A DNA stretch of 64,000 nt from Picochlorum sp. 'celeri' (Eukaryota; Chlorophyta; Trebouxiophyceae), in contig JAACMV010000016.1 of assembly GCA_010909725.1 (NCBI GenBank), positions 783,501 to 847,500 on the forward strand, read 5' to 3'. The notes beneath the pieces are model-generated. The model ran no database searches. It was not told the origin of the DNA and was given only the letters and a program-made list of their open reading frames with translations. Both the position numbers and the translations under genes were made by a program. Below are positions 55,459 through 64,000 of the stretch, one piece after another; within the stretch, counting starts at the first letter, position 1, and each line of letters begins with the position of its first letter.

Positions 55459-55731
55459 TATATGTGCAATTCATATTCATATCGTTGTTGAAACACATGC
55501 CACTGGCATGATGATTACATAATCATTGATTTTTTCTGAACAGAGCGTGAGTGTACAGTGGTGGGCTCCTCACGTATGTAAAATATAAACTAGTTTTATT
55601 TCATATGGAGTACTCCAAAACAGATTCTCATGTAGGGTTTGCGACACGGTGTTCCAATTGAGTTGCACGGATTGAGTTACTTCTTCTCTACAGCAGAATA
55701 CTGTCATATGATTCAGTAGGTGGGGAACAGA

Positions 55732-57342
55732 ATGATCCAAAATTTGATTATACGCATTACATGTGCGCTGCTTGTGGCGTTGCAGCAGCCTGGTATCGCT
55801 CAAGGTCAAAACGAAGAGCAACTCTCGACGCTCGGTGTTATTGCACAGTCCAATACACCAGCGACGTTTGATGGTTTGCCACCTCCAGTAGTATGGAACA
55901 ACTCTACTGCAAATTATTCAGCTCTGGTGGAACGGATCGAGGCAATTTTCGACCCAGCGACAGTGACAGGAGAGCTTGTGCAGAGGGCACTCATATCCAT
56001 TTGCAACGCCACAGAGGTACCTCCGAGCATATATCCCGATCGGTGCGACTTTTGGAAACCATGGGTTAACGGTGAACGTAACATGACTGAATTTTTCTTG
56101 GACTGGTTTTACTACGTGCCCGTCCCAGACTATCCAACAGGTGCCAACAGGTCTTCCATGTATACACCAAACAGCCCTGGATTTTACGGCAAACAATGGG
56201 ATTGGCTGGTTAATACAAACCCGGGAAGGCAGCTGATCCTCGATAATACGGAATTCAAAAAGTTTATGACAGAGTACTTGAACATGCGTGGCATGTACTT
56301 GTCATCTGAAGACTCTTTCAAACCGTACCCTGGCACAAACCAGACTCCAATGGACATTTGGGAGGCATATAATGGGACGGTCTATCATCCGTTCAACCTC
56401 AGTGAGTTCATCATACCAGATGGTGGATATCGTACGTATTCAGACTTCTTTCTCAGAATTTTAAAGGCTGATTCGCGCCCCATTGGAGGGGCTGATGATC
56501 CCAGCGTCATTGTGTCACCTTGTGATTGTGGAGGATTCTACTTGACTCTTGGAATACAAAATTCTGTGGCGTATCAACTCCCAGAAAAATACAACGATAC
56601 ATTTGGATTGGCAGACTCTATGCCAGAGGAATATGGCCAACGATTTCTTGGAGGACAGCTCTTGGATTTTCTTTTGTGGTTTACAGATTACCACCACTTT
56701 CATTCCCCAGTCTCTGGAAAGGTCGTCTTTGTTGGAAACTACGCTGGCACGTATAATTACGACTTTGACAATTTTGATCCGAACGATCCAAATCGTCCAC
56801 AGACCTCCACAGCGTTTAATGACACAGCCCAATGGTATCAAACCATCAACAAACACAAACGAACAGTAGTTATTATTGACAATGAGATGATGGGTCTCGT
56901 GGCATTTATTCCGGTAGGATTCTGGGCCGTTGGAAGCATCGCTGTTTTCGTCAAAGAAGGAGATATTCTAGAAAAGGGTGATTATATAGGATACTTCAAC
57001 TATGGTGGCTCATCCATTCTACTTGCGTTTGAACCTGGCCAGGACCTGTCTTTTGTTGTTTCAGGGCTCGCAATGTCCACAGCAGAATACCCACGACTCG
57101 CCAAGGTGAGGCAGTCCATCGGAAGATTGGTCACAGAAACCGTCAAGGCTGAGATTGTTGCCTCCACAACTGCGCGTTCCAACTGCTATATTGATGGGAT
57201 TACAGCAGAAGAGCCTCTTGACCCAAGCTCTTTTGGAAACCAAACCAAAGGAGCAGCGTCTCATTCTATGTCATCCAACATCCATGTCAGTATCGTGTCA
57301 GCTCTTGTACTGAGATATGTATGGAATCGTGTCATACATTGA
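55732..57342 (+). CDS. Secreted phosphatidylserine decarboxylase-family enzyme
   Basis: 536 residues from ATG 55732. A classical signal peptide (LIIRITCALLVALQQPGIAQG) starts the protein. About nine N-X-S/T sites (NNST, NATE, NMTE, NRSS, NQTP, NGTV, NLSE, NDTF, NDTA) indicate passage through the ER. The PSD domain is clear: FFLRILKADSRPI, YHHFHSPVSGKVV (residues ~320-332), AVFVKEGDILEKGDYIGYFNYGGSS. The last Gly-Ser (about 426-427) is the expected self-cleavage site that generates the pyruvoyl prosthetic group. The C-terminal hydrophobic stretch (VSIVSALVLRYVW) may be a GPI or membrane anchor. Normal eukaryotic PSDs are mitochondrial or ER/Golgi membrane enzymes making phosphatidylethanolamine; a secreted form is unusual. 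Confidence 0.85.
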   Translation: MIQNLIIRITCALLVALQQPGIAQGQNEEQLSTLGVIAQSNTPATFDGLPPPVVWNNSTANYSALVERIEAIFDPATVTGELVQRALISICNATEVPPSIYPDRCDFWKPWVNGERNMTEFFLDWFYYVPVPDYPTGANRSSMYTPNSPGFYGKQWDWLVNTNPGRQLILDNTEFKKFMTEYLNMRGMYLSSEDSFKPYPGTNQTPMDIWEAYNGTVYHPFNLSEFIIPDGGYRTYSDFFLRILKADSRPIGGADDPSVIVSPCDCGGFYLTLGIQNSVAYQLPEKYNDTFGLADSMPEEYGQRFLGGQLLDFLLWFTDYHHFHSPVSGKVVFVGNYAGTYNYDFDNFDPNDPNRPQTSTAFNDTAQWYQTINKHKRTVVIIDNEMMGLVAFIPVGFWAVGSIAVFVKEGDILEKGDYIGYFNYGGSSILLAFEPGQDLSFVVSGLAMSTAEYPRLAKVRQSIGRLVTETVKAEIVASTTARSNCYIDGITAEEPLDPSSFGNQTKGAASHSMSSNIHVSIVSALVLRYVWNRVIH

Positions 57343-57474
57343 AACTATTGACTGATTCTAGAGTCTAGACTGGAGATCTCCCACCACAAGAGATCTTGCA
57401 TGCTTGTCGTATCCCAACAAGGGCCCGTCGTCATCACATTACATTAATTAATACTATAACAAAATATCCAAACA

Positions 57475-58415
57475 ATGCAAGCATCTATGTCTGTTCAGAG
57501 ACGTGTATTCTCACAGAGATCAGTCGTCGTAGTACAACCTCGTACAGCCTTTTCAGCCAAACAAAAGTTGCATTCCCATTTTGCATTTGGATCACGCCCA
57601 TTGCACTCAACTATGACTCAGAAGAAGGTTTTGGTGGCTGAGGTGCGTTCTATGTGAAATTCTTTCAAGCGAGATCACAAACATTCTGGAATGTGATCCG
57701 AGAACTTGTGATTGCTGATGTTGTTCTTGTTGAGTACTGTACCGACGAATTGGGTTTTTCTGAATGGATGCAGACGAATGAAGCTGTGACATCGTCGTCT
57801 CAAGAGACGGTGGAGCCAGCGGTGTTGCCAGGGACTCCATCAAGGGAGTCTTTTCCAATTGGAGAAGACGCTCTGATTGCCAGGGCAAAGGAAGTGTTTG
57901 CGACGCAAACTGGTATAGATGATGATTCTGTTCTGGCGGATGATTTTCGATTCGAATTTCCAGTGGTGAGTTTGGATAAAGAGTCGTATTTGAAAGCTGT
58001 GAGAGGGTTTGGACTCAAGGAGGCTATTCCAGATTTGGATGCGCATCCATATCACTGGAGAGTGGATCCATACGAGCCAAACAGAGTGTGGTTTACGACG
58101 AGGACGACAGGGACGCATACTGGGACGCTCAAGTTTGCTGGCAAGTCGTATGAAGCGACTGGGAAGAAGATTATGGGTGCTCCAGAGTGTTTGAGTTATG
58201 TGTTTAATGAGGAGGGCAAGGTGACGAGCTTTACCGGTGGGTATGTTGTGGACAGACGGGTAGGAAATACGCAGGGTATGGGAGCATTGTTTGGTATCCT
58301 TGCGGCTCTTGGTGTCAACTTTCCAAAGCCAGGGACGCTTGGGTTTGCCATCTTGTCTTTCATCAATCGCATCACGATGAAGGTGAAGAGTATCTTTGGG
58401 AAAAAGTCTGATTGA
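57475..58415 (+). CDS. Organelle-targeted NTF2/SnoaL-like protein, 2 exons
   Basis: Exons 57475-57642 and 57774-58415 join in phase 0 over a 131-nt intron (GTGCGT...ATGCAG), giving 269 residues. The N-terminal ~45 residues (MQASMSVQRRVFSQRS..., Arg/Ser/Val-rich, no acidic residue) are a typical plastid or mitochondrial presequence. The mature domain has the cone-shaped NTF2-like pattern (DDFRFEFPVVSLDKESYLKAV, WFTTRTTGTHTGTLKFAG, LSYVFNEEGKVTSFTGGYVVDR), as in many uncharacterised algal/diatom SnoaL-like proteins. A hydrophobic ALFGILAALGVNF segment and basic tail follow. Enzymatic function is unknown. An alternative acceptor inside the intron cannot be excluded. Confidence 0.68.
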
Positions 58416-58494
58416 TTGATTGATTGTTTTATTCTTACAACCTGAGGTTTAATTTTTTTTCTTGTTGACGTAAACATTCATGGTAGTAGTATTA

Positions 58495-59544
58495 TTATTG
58501 CGCTCGTGATGACATGTCGTTGAATTCACTTTCATTATCATCCACCCCATCAATCATTGGGAGGATGACATACTGTGTCACCACCATGACCTGTTTTGAT
58601 TCGTCGTGCACATCTCCTCCCATGGTGGACTGTTCTGCAATATTTCGAGGCATCATTTTCCACATGTGGGTCACCTTCATCAGACCCTCTGGGTCTATGG
58701 CAACCTTGCACAGGTGACTGTCAGGGCCCAATTCCGCTGTATTCCCTGGAGAGACTGAAAACGCATTGAGCAGATACTTTTTATTATATCGGGCCTCCAC
58801 GATGGGAGTCTCGCACGCAAATGCTGACAAGGAATCGACGGGGACATCGACATACACTTCAATCTCTGGTGATACAGAGGAAAACGTCAACTGTTGAGGC
58901 CGGTCCTTCATTTCTACCAAGACATCTTTACTCGCCATGGTCACATCTTCTATCGCATCTTTGAATATAGATCCCTTTCCTAAGATGGACGATGATGGCT
59001 CGTTGAAATATTCTAATAAATTTGCAGATGATGCATACGCCATGGTCTCAATCTTTGCATATGCAGTAGGCAGTAAATACTCATCCTGAGTAGGTGCCGA
59101 CGACCCACTCTGCCGTATTGATGACTTTAATATAAATTCTTTATTGGGACCTGGGTACTCCATGTGAATAGCGCCTACGTCACTGGCGATGAAAACCTTC
59201 AGGACACTCAATAGGGTTGTGACATCTACTGTAAACTCCACCACTGATGTGAGGCTGTATTGCTCAAAAAGCTGCACCATGGATACACATGTATGGGATA
59301 ATGAGACTGTGTGAGAAGAAAAGACACGCAGAAGAAAACTCTTAGATACCTTTTTACCAAGGAAAATGCCAGACTGTAAACTTTTTGACTTGTTGATCCA
59401 GTGCACTGTGAGACCATCCTCTGTGAATGCAATATCCGCAGTCACTTTTGCATCTGGCTTGATGGAATTTAATGTAGTTAAAAGCTCCTGTGCGTCTGGA
59501 AATACGGCATCGATGTGGTGGTTGTCAACCGTCGTCATTGGCAT
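58495..59544 (-). CDS. RAD1: RAD1 subunit of the 9-1-1 checkpoint clamp
   Basis: The open frame is 349 codons. It contains a cryptic in-frame intron at 59349-59272 (78 nt, GTATCT...GGTGCAG). Removing it restores the family-typical LQSGIFLGKKLFEQYS (plant Rad1: LQA.xYL.KELF.QY) and leaves about 323 residues in exons 59544-59350 and 59271-58495. Two PCNA-like lobes are visible, with VDVTTLLSVLKVF in the first and YNKKYLLNAF and MKVTHMWKM in the second, and a C-terminal QYVILP strand. RAD1 forms a ring with RAD9 and HUS1 that loads at DNA damage and activates ATR. RAD1 is the best fit; PCNA itself would be about 260 residues with different motifs. Confidence 0.8.
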   Translation of the reverse strand: MPMTTVDNHHIDAVFPDAQELLTTLNSIKPDAKVTADIAFTEDGLTVHWINKSKSLQSGIFLGKKVSKSFLLRVFSSHTVSLSHTCVSMVQLFEQYSLTSVVEFTVDVTTLLSVLKVFIASDVGAIHMEYPGPNKEFILKSSIRQSGSSAPTQDEYLLPTAYAKIETMAYASSANLLEYFNEPSSSILGKGSIFKDAIEDVTMASKDVLVEMKDRPQQLTFSSVSPEIEVYVDVPVDSLSAFACETPIVEARYNKKYLLNAFSVSPGNTAELGPDSHLCKVAIDPEGLMKVTHMWKMMPRNIAEQSTMGGDVHDESKQVMVVTQYVILPMIDGVDDNESEFNDMSSRAQ

Positions 59545-59624
59545 GGTTTCAAAAAGCTGTTTCTATGATATGTTGCCGTGTTTCATCGATCCTATTCTTG
59601 ATTACTATTTTTCAATAATTATAA

Positions 59625-62342
59625 TTATTTTCTTGTGATGGATATGGCAGAAGGGGTCGCGTCTTGAGGAATTGTGCCTTGAATCTCCCCTGGCAAAATA
59701 AAGGCATGGCTGCACTGCACATTGTCATTCGTTTCAGATGATGATGCCATGCTTTTTCTCAATGCAGTGGGATTCATGGCTATGTATGCTTCTCCATTGG
59801 CAGGAATGACTGTTCCTGGGATAAACTCATATTCAAAAGTATCTCCCCCTTTGATGGCCCAGCCAGAAATGTCAAGAGCAATGTTGTTTGGGTTTACGAT
59901 TTTGACATAGCCATTTGGCCCAGGGGTGACTTGTTCTATCTCAAATGTAGCATCAGATGGCTGTGCTTCTGGGATGAGTGGGATTTCGCCATCTGGCCCG
60001 TATGTTCCGTACAGCTGTTGTGTGCGAAGAGGGATCTGTTCTGAAACAATTTGTGTGTACCCACGTTCTACATCTCCAGAGTTTCCCCAGAATTCAATAT
60101 CTCTCTGCGCTTCTTCTTTGATCAGATTATATTCTTCTGTTGCAAGAGTCTTCAATCTATCTGTGGAGAGAAACTCGTCCATGAGTGTTCGTAAGCGCCT
60201 CATGTACATGGCTCTGGTTGTTGGAATTGATAGAATTGCATCAATCAGGAAATTGTAGGTTCCACGAGCGCCTCCAGGAATATCATATAAGCTTCTTTGA
60301 TCCCCATCATAGTTTGCTGGAATGGATGATGTGTTTGGCAGAGAAAGTCCCAGCGCTGCAGCCCCATTCAATGGTGTGCCATCTGTCATTCCAGGAAACC
60401 CAGGAGTGCTGGCCAAACGCCTTCTCTTCGCTGCTCTATCTGGATCGATGATTGTCGTGATGAGACCCCACGGAGTTGTGACTTTGAGATCCTGAGGATG
60501 ATTCTTGTCACAAAAGAGTGGACTGTTCCACTGCTCGCACTCTAGGATACAATAATCTGGGGCAGGTTTGCCACCCAAGCCTCTGTCTGTTCCAAAAGCA
60601 GCCTCGACATCCCATGGTAGCATTGTCCACAGCTCTTCCTTTTGGTCTTGGTACACATAAAAGTTTTTCGTGCAACGGTCCTGATTCAGCATGAGCGTCA
60701 TGGCAGCCATGTAATTGATTGTTTTTGGAAGATTGACATGGTCATAGACGTATGAAGACCTAGAACCACAATATGCCCCAGCCAACCCTTGAGTGAAGTC
60801 GCTCAGATCCCTGAATGCATCCTCGTCTTTTAAAATAATTGGTCTATAGTAGAACTGTGCCTGCCAAGGATCCAAATCCCATCTCAAATTTGAATACTCT
60901 CCTGAAATTGATTTCATCAAGGGACCTGGGGTAGCAAATCCAGCTTCATCCAAAGGATCCTCATCCCAGTCCTCTCCCAGCGAGAATTTACCAAAGTACT
61001 CTCCATTCAGTCGAACCTGTGTTTGATAGTAGTCCAAAGCATCTACTCCCATTTCTTTGAGTGCTTTCCATGCCAATGTTTCACGCATGAATGAATTCTC
61101 TCCAGGCTCAGCCCATTCAGAATTCATATTGAATTCTTTGACCGTTCGATCATCATCCTCGAATATCTGGAATATTTTACCTTGGTCTCCTGCATCTACT
61201 TTGAACTTGGGTTTGGGCCACGCGATAGAGGAGACACCTCTCCGCCGGACAATAATGTTGTCATAATAGTGGCCATTCACCATCACAGAGCATCCAGGTG
61301 CTGCATCTTTCCCTTCCAAAAATGGAGCATCTTTATCTTTGCAGTAGAGATCCACCACAGGTAAATTTGTTGCAAGGGAAGGATTGTCCACAAAAGTTCC
61401 ATAATATTCCCTGGAAGTGGGAGTTGCAAATGTAGGGAACCTTGTTGTGGTACCAGATGGGTCTGTCACTGTGAAAAACCATTGAATCATAGCCCCGGGA
61501 CTCTGCTCTGGAATTGTAGCTGTATATCTCCCATCGCCAGAAGACGTCATGGGGATGGACCCTTCTTCCACGCCGTTGACAAGATATGTGAGGGTCACAC
61601 CTTGCACCTCCTGGGTCTGCTCAATGATTTCAACCTCGACTGGAAAACTGCCAGTCACTGGTCCCAATACTTCAATGACACGTACATCAAAAGGCTTTTC
61701 TGGAGCAGCTGCTGCATTTGGAGCTGCAGGCGTCGGTTCATTGAGGATGGCATAGCCATCACCTGTTGCCTGTGCTGTTGCCGGAGAAACATCAGGCACA
61801 AGCCCATAAACTTGATCCGTTTCCAGCTCCGGGACATCTACTGAACTAATGACAGCTCCACTAGGATCGAATAGTGTAATTTTCTCTCCAGAGGATTTGA
61901 TCTTGAAATCAAGATGGAGATTATTCTTCACAAACCTTCCACTGCCATCTGCCAAGAGAAGAACCCTTTGCAATGGTCCAATCGCAAAATTGTCCGGAAA
62001 CACAAAACCATCCTCGAATGTATCTCCATCATTGATCACAAAGCCGCCCATATTCACCCACTCATCCCCAAAATTTTCGAGCTCGATCCAATCTGGAGTT
62101 GGTCCATCTTCAGTCTGCACTGGGTATTCATTATTCTTGGACATCACCTCTGAAATCACCACAGTCGGCAGCGAAGACGATCCATTAGGCTGTGCATATA
62201 CTCCAAAAAAGGAGCAAGGCAGACAACAGAGCAGAATCGCAGCCATGGCGAGCACACACGCTCTTGCCCGCGGACATGGGTGTCTGCTCCATGCATGGAG
62301 CAACACAGAATGCTGTCCACGCAGGCGGGAGATTCCAGCCAT
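59625..62342 (-). CDS. Secreted LTD-CotH-LTD protein
   Basis: 905 residues, single exon. Signal/anchor segment VLAMAAILLCCLPCSFFGVYA at residues ~31-51. Then a lamin-tail domain (VVISEVMSKN, PDWIELENFGDEWVNMGGFVI), an immunoglobulin-like region (VTLTYLVNGVEEGSIPM), and a CotH kinase-like domain at about 320-640 (GVSSIAWPKPKFKVD; FNMNSEWAEPGENSFMRETLAW; VRLNGEYFGKFSLGE; MLPWDVEAAFGTDRGLGG). A second lamin-tail domain (YVKIVNPNNIALDISGWAIKGG) lies near the C-terminus. CotH proteins are atypical secretory protein kinases in bacterial spores and fungi. The LTD-CotH combination is common in bacteria and rare in algae. Probably cell-surface or matrix; no GPI signal is obvious. Confidence 0.85.
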   Translation of the reverse strand: MAGISRLRGQHSVLLHAWSRHPCPRARACVLAMAAILLCCLPCSFFGVYAQPNGSSSLPTVVISEVMSKNNEYPVQTEDGPTPDWIELENFGDEWVNMGGFVINDGDTFEDGFVFPDNFAIGPLQRVLLLADGSGRFVKNNLHLDFKIKSSGEKITLFDPSGAVISSVDVPELETDQVYGLVPDVSPATAQATGDGYAILNEPTPAAPNAAAAPEKPFDVRVIEVLGPVTGSFPVEVEIIEQTQEVQGVTLTYLVNGVEEGSIPMTSSGDGRYTATIPEQSPGAMIQWFFTVTDPSGTTTRFPTFATPTSREYYGTFVDNPSLATNLPVVDLYCKDKDAPFLEGKDAAPGCSVMVNGHYYDNIIVRRRGVSSIAWPKPKFKVDAGDQGKIFQIFEDDDRTVKEFNMNSEWAEPGENSFMRETLAWKALKEMGVDALDYYQTQVRLNGEYFGKFSLGEDWDEDPLDEAGFATPGPLMKSISGEYSNLRWDLDPWQAQFYYRPIILKDEDAFRDLSDFTQGLAGAYCGSRSSYVYDHVNLPKTINYMAAMTLMLNQDRCTKNFYVYQDQKEELWTMLPWDVEAAFGTDRGLGGKPAPDYCILECEQWNSPLFCDKNHPQDLKVTTPWGLITTIIDPDRAAKRRRLASTPGFPGMTDGTPLNGAAALGLSLPNTSSIPANYDGDQRSLYDIPGGARGTYNFLIDAILSIPTTRAMYMRRLRTLMDEFLSTDRLKTLATEEYNLIKEEAQRDIEFWGNSGDVERGYTQIVSEQIPLRTQQLYGTYGPDGEIPLIPEAQPSDATFEIEQVTPGPNGYVKIVNPNNIALDISGWAIKGGDTFEYEFIPGTVIPANGEAYIAMNPTALRKSMASSSETNDNVQCSHAFILPGEIQGTIPQDATPSAISITRK

Positions 62343-62635
62343 TGATCTTCCTAGATATTTTCTATCTCAATAACAACCTGAAAATAAATCTTTGCGGCAT
62401 ATGGAGCCACAGAATATACAACGCGTGCACTTGGTGGCAGGATTGCTTGGCACGTCCAAGAGTTACATGTGAGTCTAGACACTCCTCTCTGGGATGCTGG
62501 TGGTCTTGGTACCACGCTGCCATAGATCGCCTATCAAATCAGAATTACAGTATCATCTCATTGCAGTAATGAAGATAAAAATCATAATCAAATTACAGAA
62601 TCTACCCACGATCGAGCCAGGAAGCAATGAATGGT
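62343..62635. promoter_or_regulatory. Promoter of CotH gene / 3' flank of GARP gene
   Basis: 293 bp. A TGTAA lies about 40 bp downstream of the GARP stop on its strand. No gene is seen. Confidence 0.35.
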
Positions 62636-63739
62636 TCACGCATCATGAAGGCTGTTGTTGTTGTTATTATTCACCAGCAACTCATCCCCATCATCGTCAT
62701 CGTTGCCCGTTCCCGAACTTGGCTGAGCAGTATGATCAACAGATTTATCTTCAAAGATATCATCGCTTTTTTCTTCATGAGCAGCATTGAATGGCAAATG
62801 ACCATGATGGTGATGGTGATGGTGATACTCCTCCTCCTCTCCCTTGCCAATCCCACTGTGTTCCTGCTGCTCAGTATCCCCAGGGAAGGCGGGATATTTC
62901 CATTTATTTGGATTGAAATGTCCCCCATCTACTTCTTGCACTGCTGGTGACATGTCAGGCTTTGGAATGGGATTTGTAAACATTGCTGATGTCACAACAG
63001 GCTGCGGTGGTGGATCACCAATCGGGATACCATCCACGATCAACTGCGGCTTGTATTCAATTTCCTCACTAGGCATATGCGGAATTTCCGCCTGAAAATG
63101 AGGAGGGAAATTCCCGAATCCGCCCATTCCTTGTGGATCCATGAAGGACACATTCTGCTGCATGGCCTCCTGAGATGCCATCCGCTGCACATTCTCCTCA
63201 TGCAACTCTTGCAACCTATCCGAAGAAATTTTATCCTTTGCTGTATACCCACCATTCTTTTTCAGATACAGCCGATACTTTTGCAAGTGTGATGCAACAT
63301 TCTCCCGAGTCATCCCCTCAACATTCATCAGACCAAGTATATTCTTGGGTACTGCTTTTTTCAAACCCAGATGACTCAGAGCATTTAAAAACCTATTATG
63401 AAGCTCTTGAGACCACACAAGCCGCATCTTTCTATCACTGGAACTATCATCAGATCTGTCAGACTTTGTAGGGTTTGGCACATCCCTCTCAACTGGCGCA
63501 GGGTTCTTTTTCAACGGTAATCCTATCACTGGCGCGTCATCTTCAGATTTCACTCCTCCTCTCTGCTGAGCATGTGCCCTGGCCACATCCCCGATGCCCC
63601 AGCCAGATGGACCTGCTGGCTGTTCTCCAACAGTGCCTGCTCTCACCTGACCATCATCAGCCTTGTGCACCTTGCCCTCCGTCGATACCTCTACATCATC
63701 AGCTGCCTTGCGTTTCGAATCTCTAGGCTCGCTCGGCAT
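62636..63739 (-). CDS. GARP (G2-like) transcription factor, LUX/PCL1-like
   Basis: 367 residues from ATG 63739; three codons upstream the frame starts only with GTG. The basic N-terminus (SKRKAADD) is followed by the GARP Myb-like domain at about residues 105-165: [56 protein letters not shown]. The [26 protein letters not shown] form is typical of LUX/PCL1 and Chlamydomonas ROC-type clock factors and of type-B response regulators. No receiver domain is present. The C-terminus has His-rich ([14 protein letters not shown]) and Asn-rich runs. Binds DNA; clock function is an inference from subfamily resemblance. Confidence 0.9.
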   Translation of the reverse strand: MPSEPRDSKRKAADDVEVSTEGKVHKADDGQVRAGTVGEQPAGPSGWGIGDVARAHAQQRGGVKSEDDAPVIGLPLKKNPAPVERDVPNPTKSDRSDDSSSDRKMRLVWSQELHNRFLNALSHLGLKKAVPKNILGLMNVEGMTRENVASHLQKYRLYLKKNGGYTAKDKISSDRLQELHEENVQRMASQEAMQQNVSFMDPQGMGGFGNFPPHFQAEIPHMPSEEIEYKPQLIVDGIPIGDPPPQPVVTSAMFTNPIPKPDMSPAVQEVDGGHFNPNKWKYPAFPGDTEQQEHSGIGKGEEEEYHHHHHHHGHLPFNAAHEEKSDDIFEDKSVDHTAQPSSGTGNDDDDGDELLVNNNNNNSLHDA

Positions 63740-64000
63740 ATGTCTCACACGGTCACATGTCCAAAGTCAGTTGACTCTTTTCAAAATAATCTCCTCCTCC
63801 ATACCAAGGAGGATACTGCCCTCGTGGCCTTCTGGGAATGATCACAATGAAATTAAATACGCCGATGCATCTGTTTCTGATATCAAATAGCCTCTGTGAT
63901 TGTTCTATGCTCAGAAGAAGAAAACTCAATCTCATCTTATCGAGATGACTTGGCCAAATAAATTCGGGATGACTGTATCCCGGCACGTCATCTCCATCCG
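63740..64000. promoter_or_regulatory. Promoter/5'UTR of GARP gene
   Basis: Upstream flank of the GARP gene up to the window end. It has an inverted repeat CGGGAT...ATCCCG (63965-63982) near an ACGT core. A 77-codon minus-strand ORF here is most likely 5' UTR. Confidence 0.3.

Noticed and set aside
58410..58436. GATT tandem repeat after the SnoaL-like gene
   Set aside because: Only a few units; ordinary microsatellite in a 3'UTR.
1..64000. CRISPR arrays, insertion sequences, rRNA, tRNA or prokaryotic operons
   Set aside because: None was found; the spliceosomal introns, gene families and spacing are all those of a eukaryotic nuclear genome.

Overview
This window looks like nuclear DNA from a eukaryotic alga of the green (chlorophyte/prasinophyte-like) lineage. 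Almost every gene has its best-recognised relatives in plants and algae: a GARP/LUX-type SHLQKYR transcription factor, a B3 DNA-binding domain, a MEI2-like RRM protein, RPAP1/MINIYO, a plant-type KT-group sugar-phosphate translocator, a plant-style PTS2 acyl-CoA oxidase and a plastid DUF2232 membrane protein. The genes are tightly packed (about 30 protein genes in 64 kb) on both strands. Many are single-exon; the others have a few short spliceosomal introns (61-189 nt). The donor sites I could place follow GT-R-Y-G-T rather than the textbook GTRAGT. TGTAA, the green-algal poly(A) signal, follows about a third of the genes. I cannot name the species.

Layout. 1-6.4 kb: a possible gene fragment at the left edge, acyl-CoA oxidase (-), a Pumilio protein (+) and a 4-exon plastid DUF2232 membrane protein (+). 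6.4-13.7 kb: two chromatin/transcription genes on the minus strand, an ePHD-B3 protein and a DDT/WHIM/PHD remodeller subunit. 14.1-18.7 kb: a lysine methyltransferase-like gene, a sugar-phosphate translocator, a tetraspan membrane protein and a GPI-anchored Cys-rich protein. 18.8-25.4 kb: UTP25 (-) and BMS1 (+), two SSU-processome factors diverging from one 0.5-kb promoter. 25.5-28.6 kb: an ING-family PHD reader, an organellar ribosomal protein uL18 and a MEI2-like protein. 28.9-33.1 kb: a secreted Cys-rich protein, a 1.7-kb gene-poor stretch with palindromes, and a secreted berberine-bridge-like oxidase. 33.4-36 kb: a decayed DEAD-box helicase pseudogene and CLPTM1. 36.3-46 kb: RPAP1/MINIYO, an OTU protease, a giant FUSC/BRE4-like transporter and an FAD oxidoreductase. 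46.9-55.5 kb: a class-3 lipase, a mitochondrial K+/H+ exchange-like protein, a DEAD-box helicase, a coiled-coil protein and a divergent cyclophilin. 55.7-64 kb: a secreted phosphatidylserine decarboxylase, an organelle-targeted NTF2/SnoaL-like protein, the RAD1 checkpoint clamp, a secreted CotH/LTD protein and a GARP transcription factor.

The gene content is mainly housekeeping: ribosome assembly, transcription and chromatin, DNA-damage checkpoint and lipid metabolism. Added to this is an unusual set of secreted proteins (BBE-like oxidase, phosphatidylserine decarboxylase, CotH/LTD protein, two Cys-rich proteins). Neighbours do not form operons. The clearest functional pairing is UTP25-BMS1. 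The strongest candidates for new biology are the ePHD-B3 architecture, the secreted phosphatidylserine decarboxylase, the flavin-anchor-less BBE-like oxidase, the internally deleted helicase relic and the GTRYGT donor rule. Exon joins were inferred by hand from reading-frame continuity and splice-site signals, and no transcript evidence was available.
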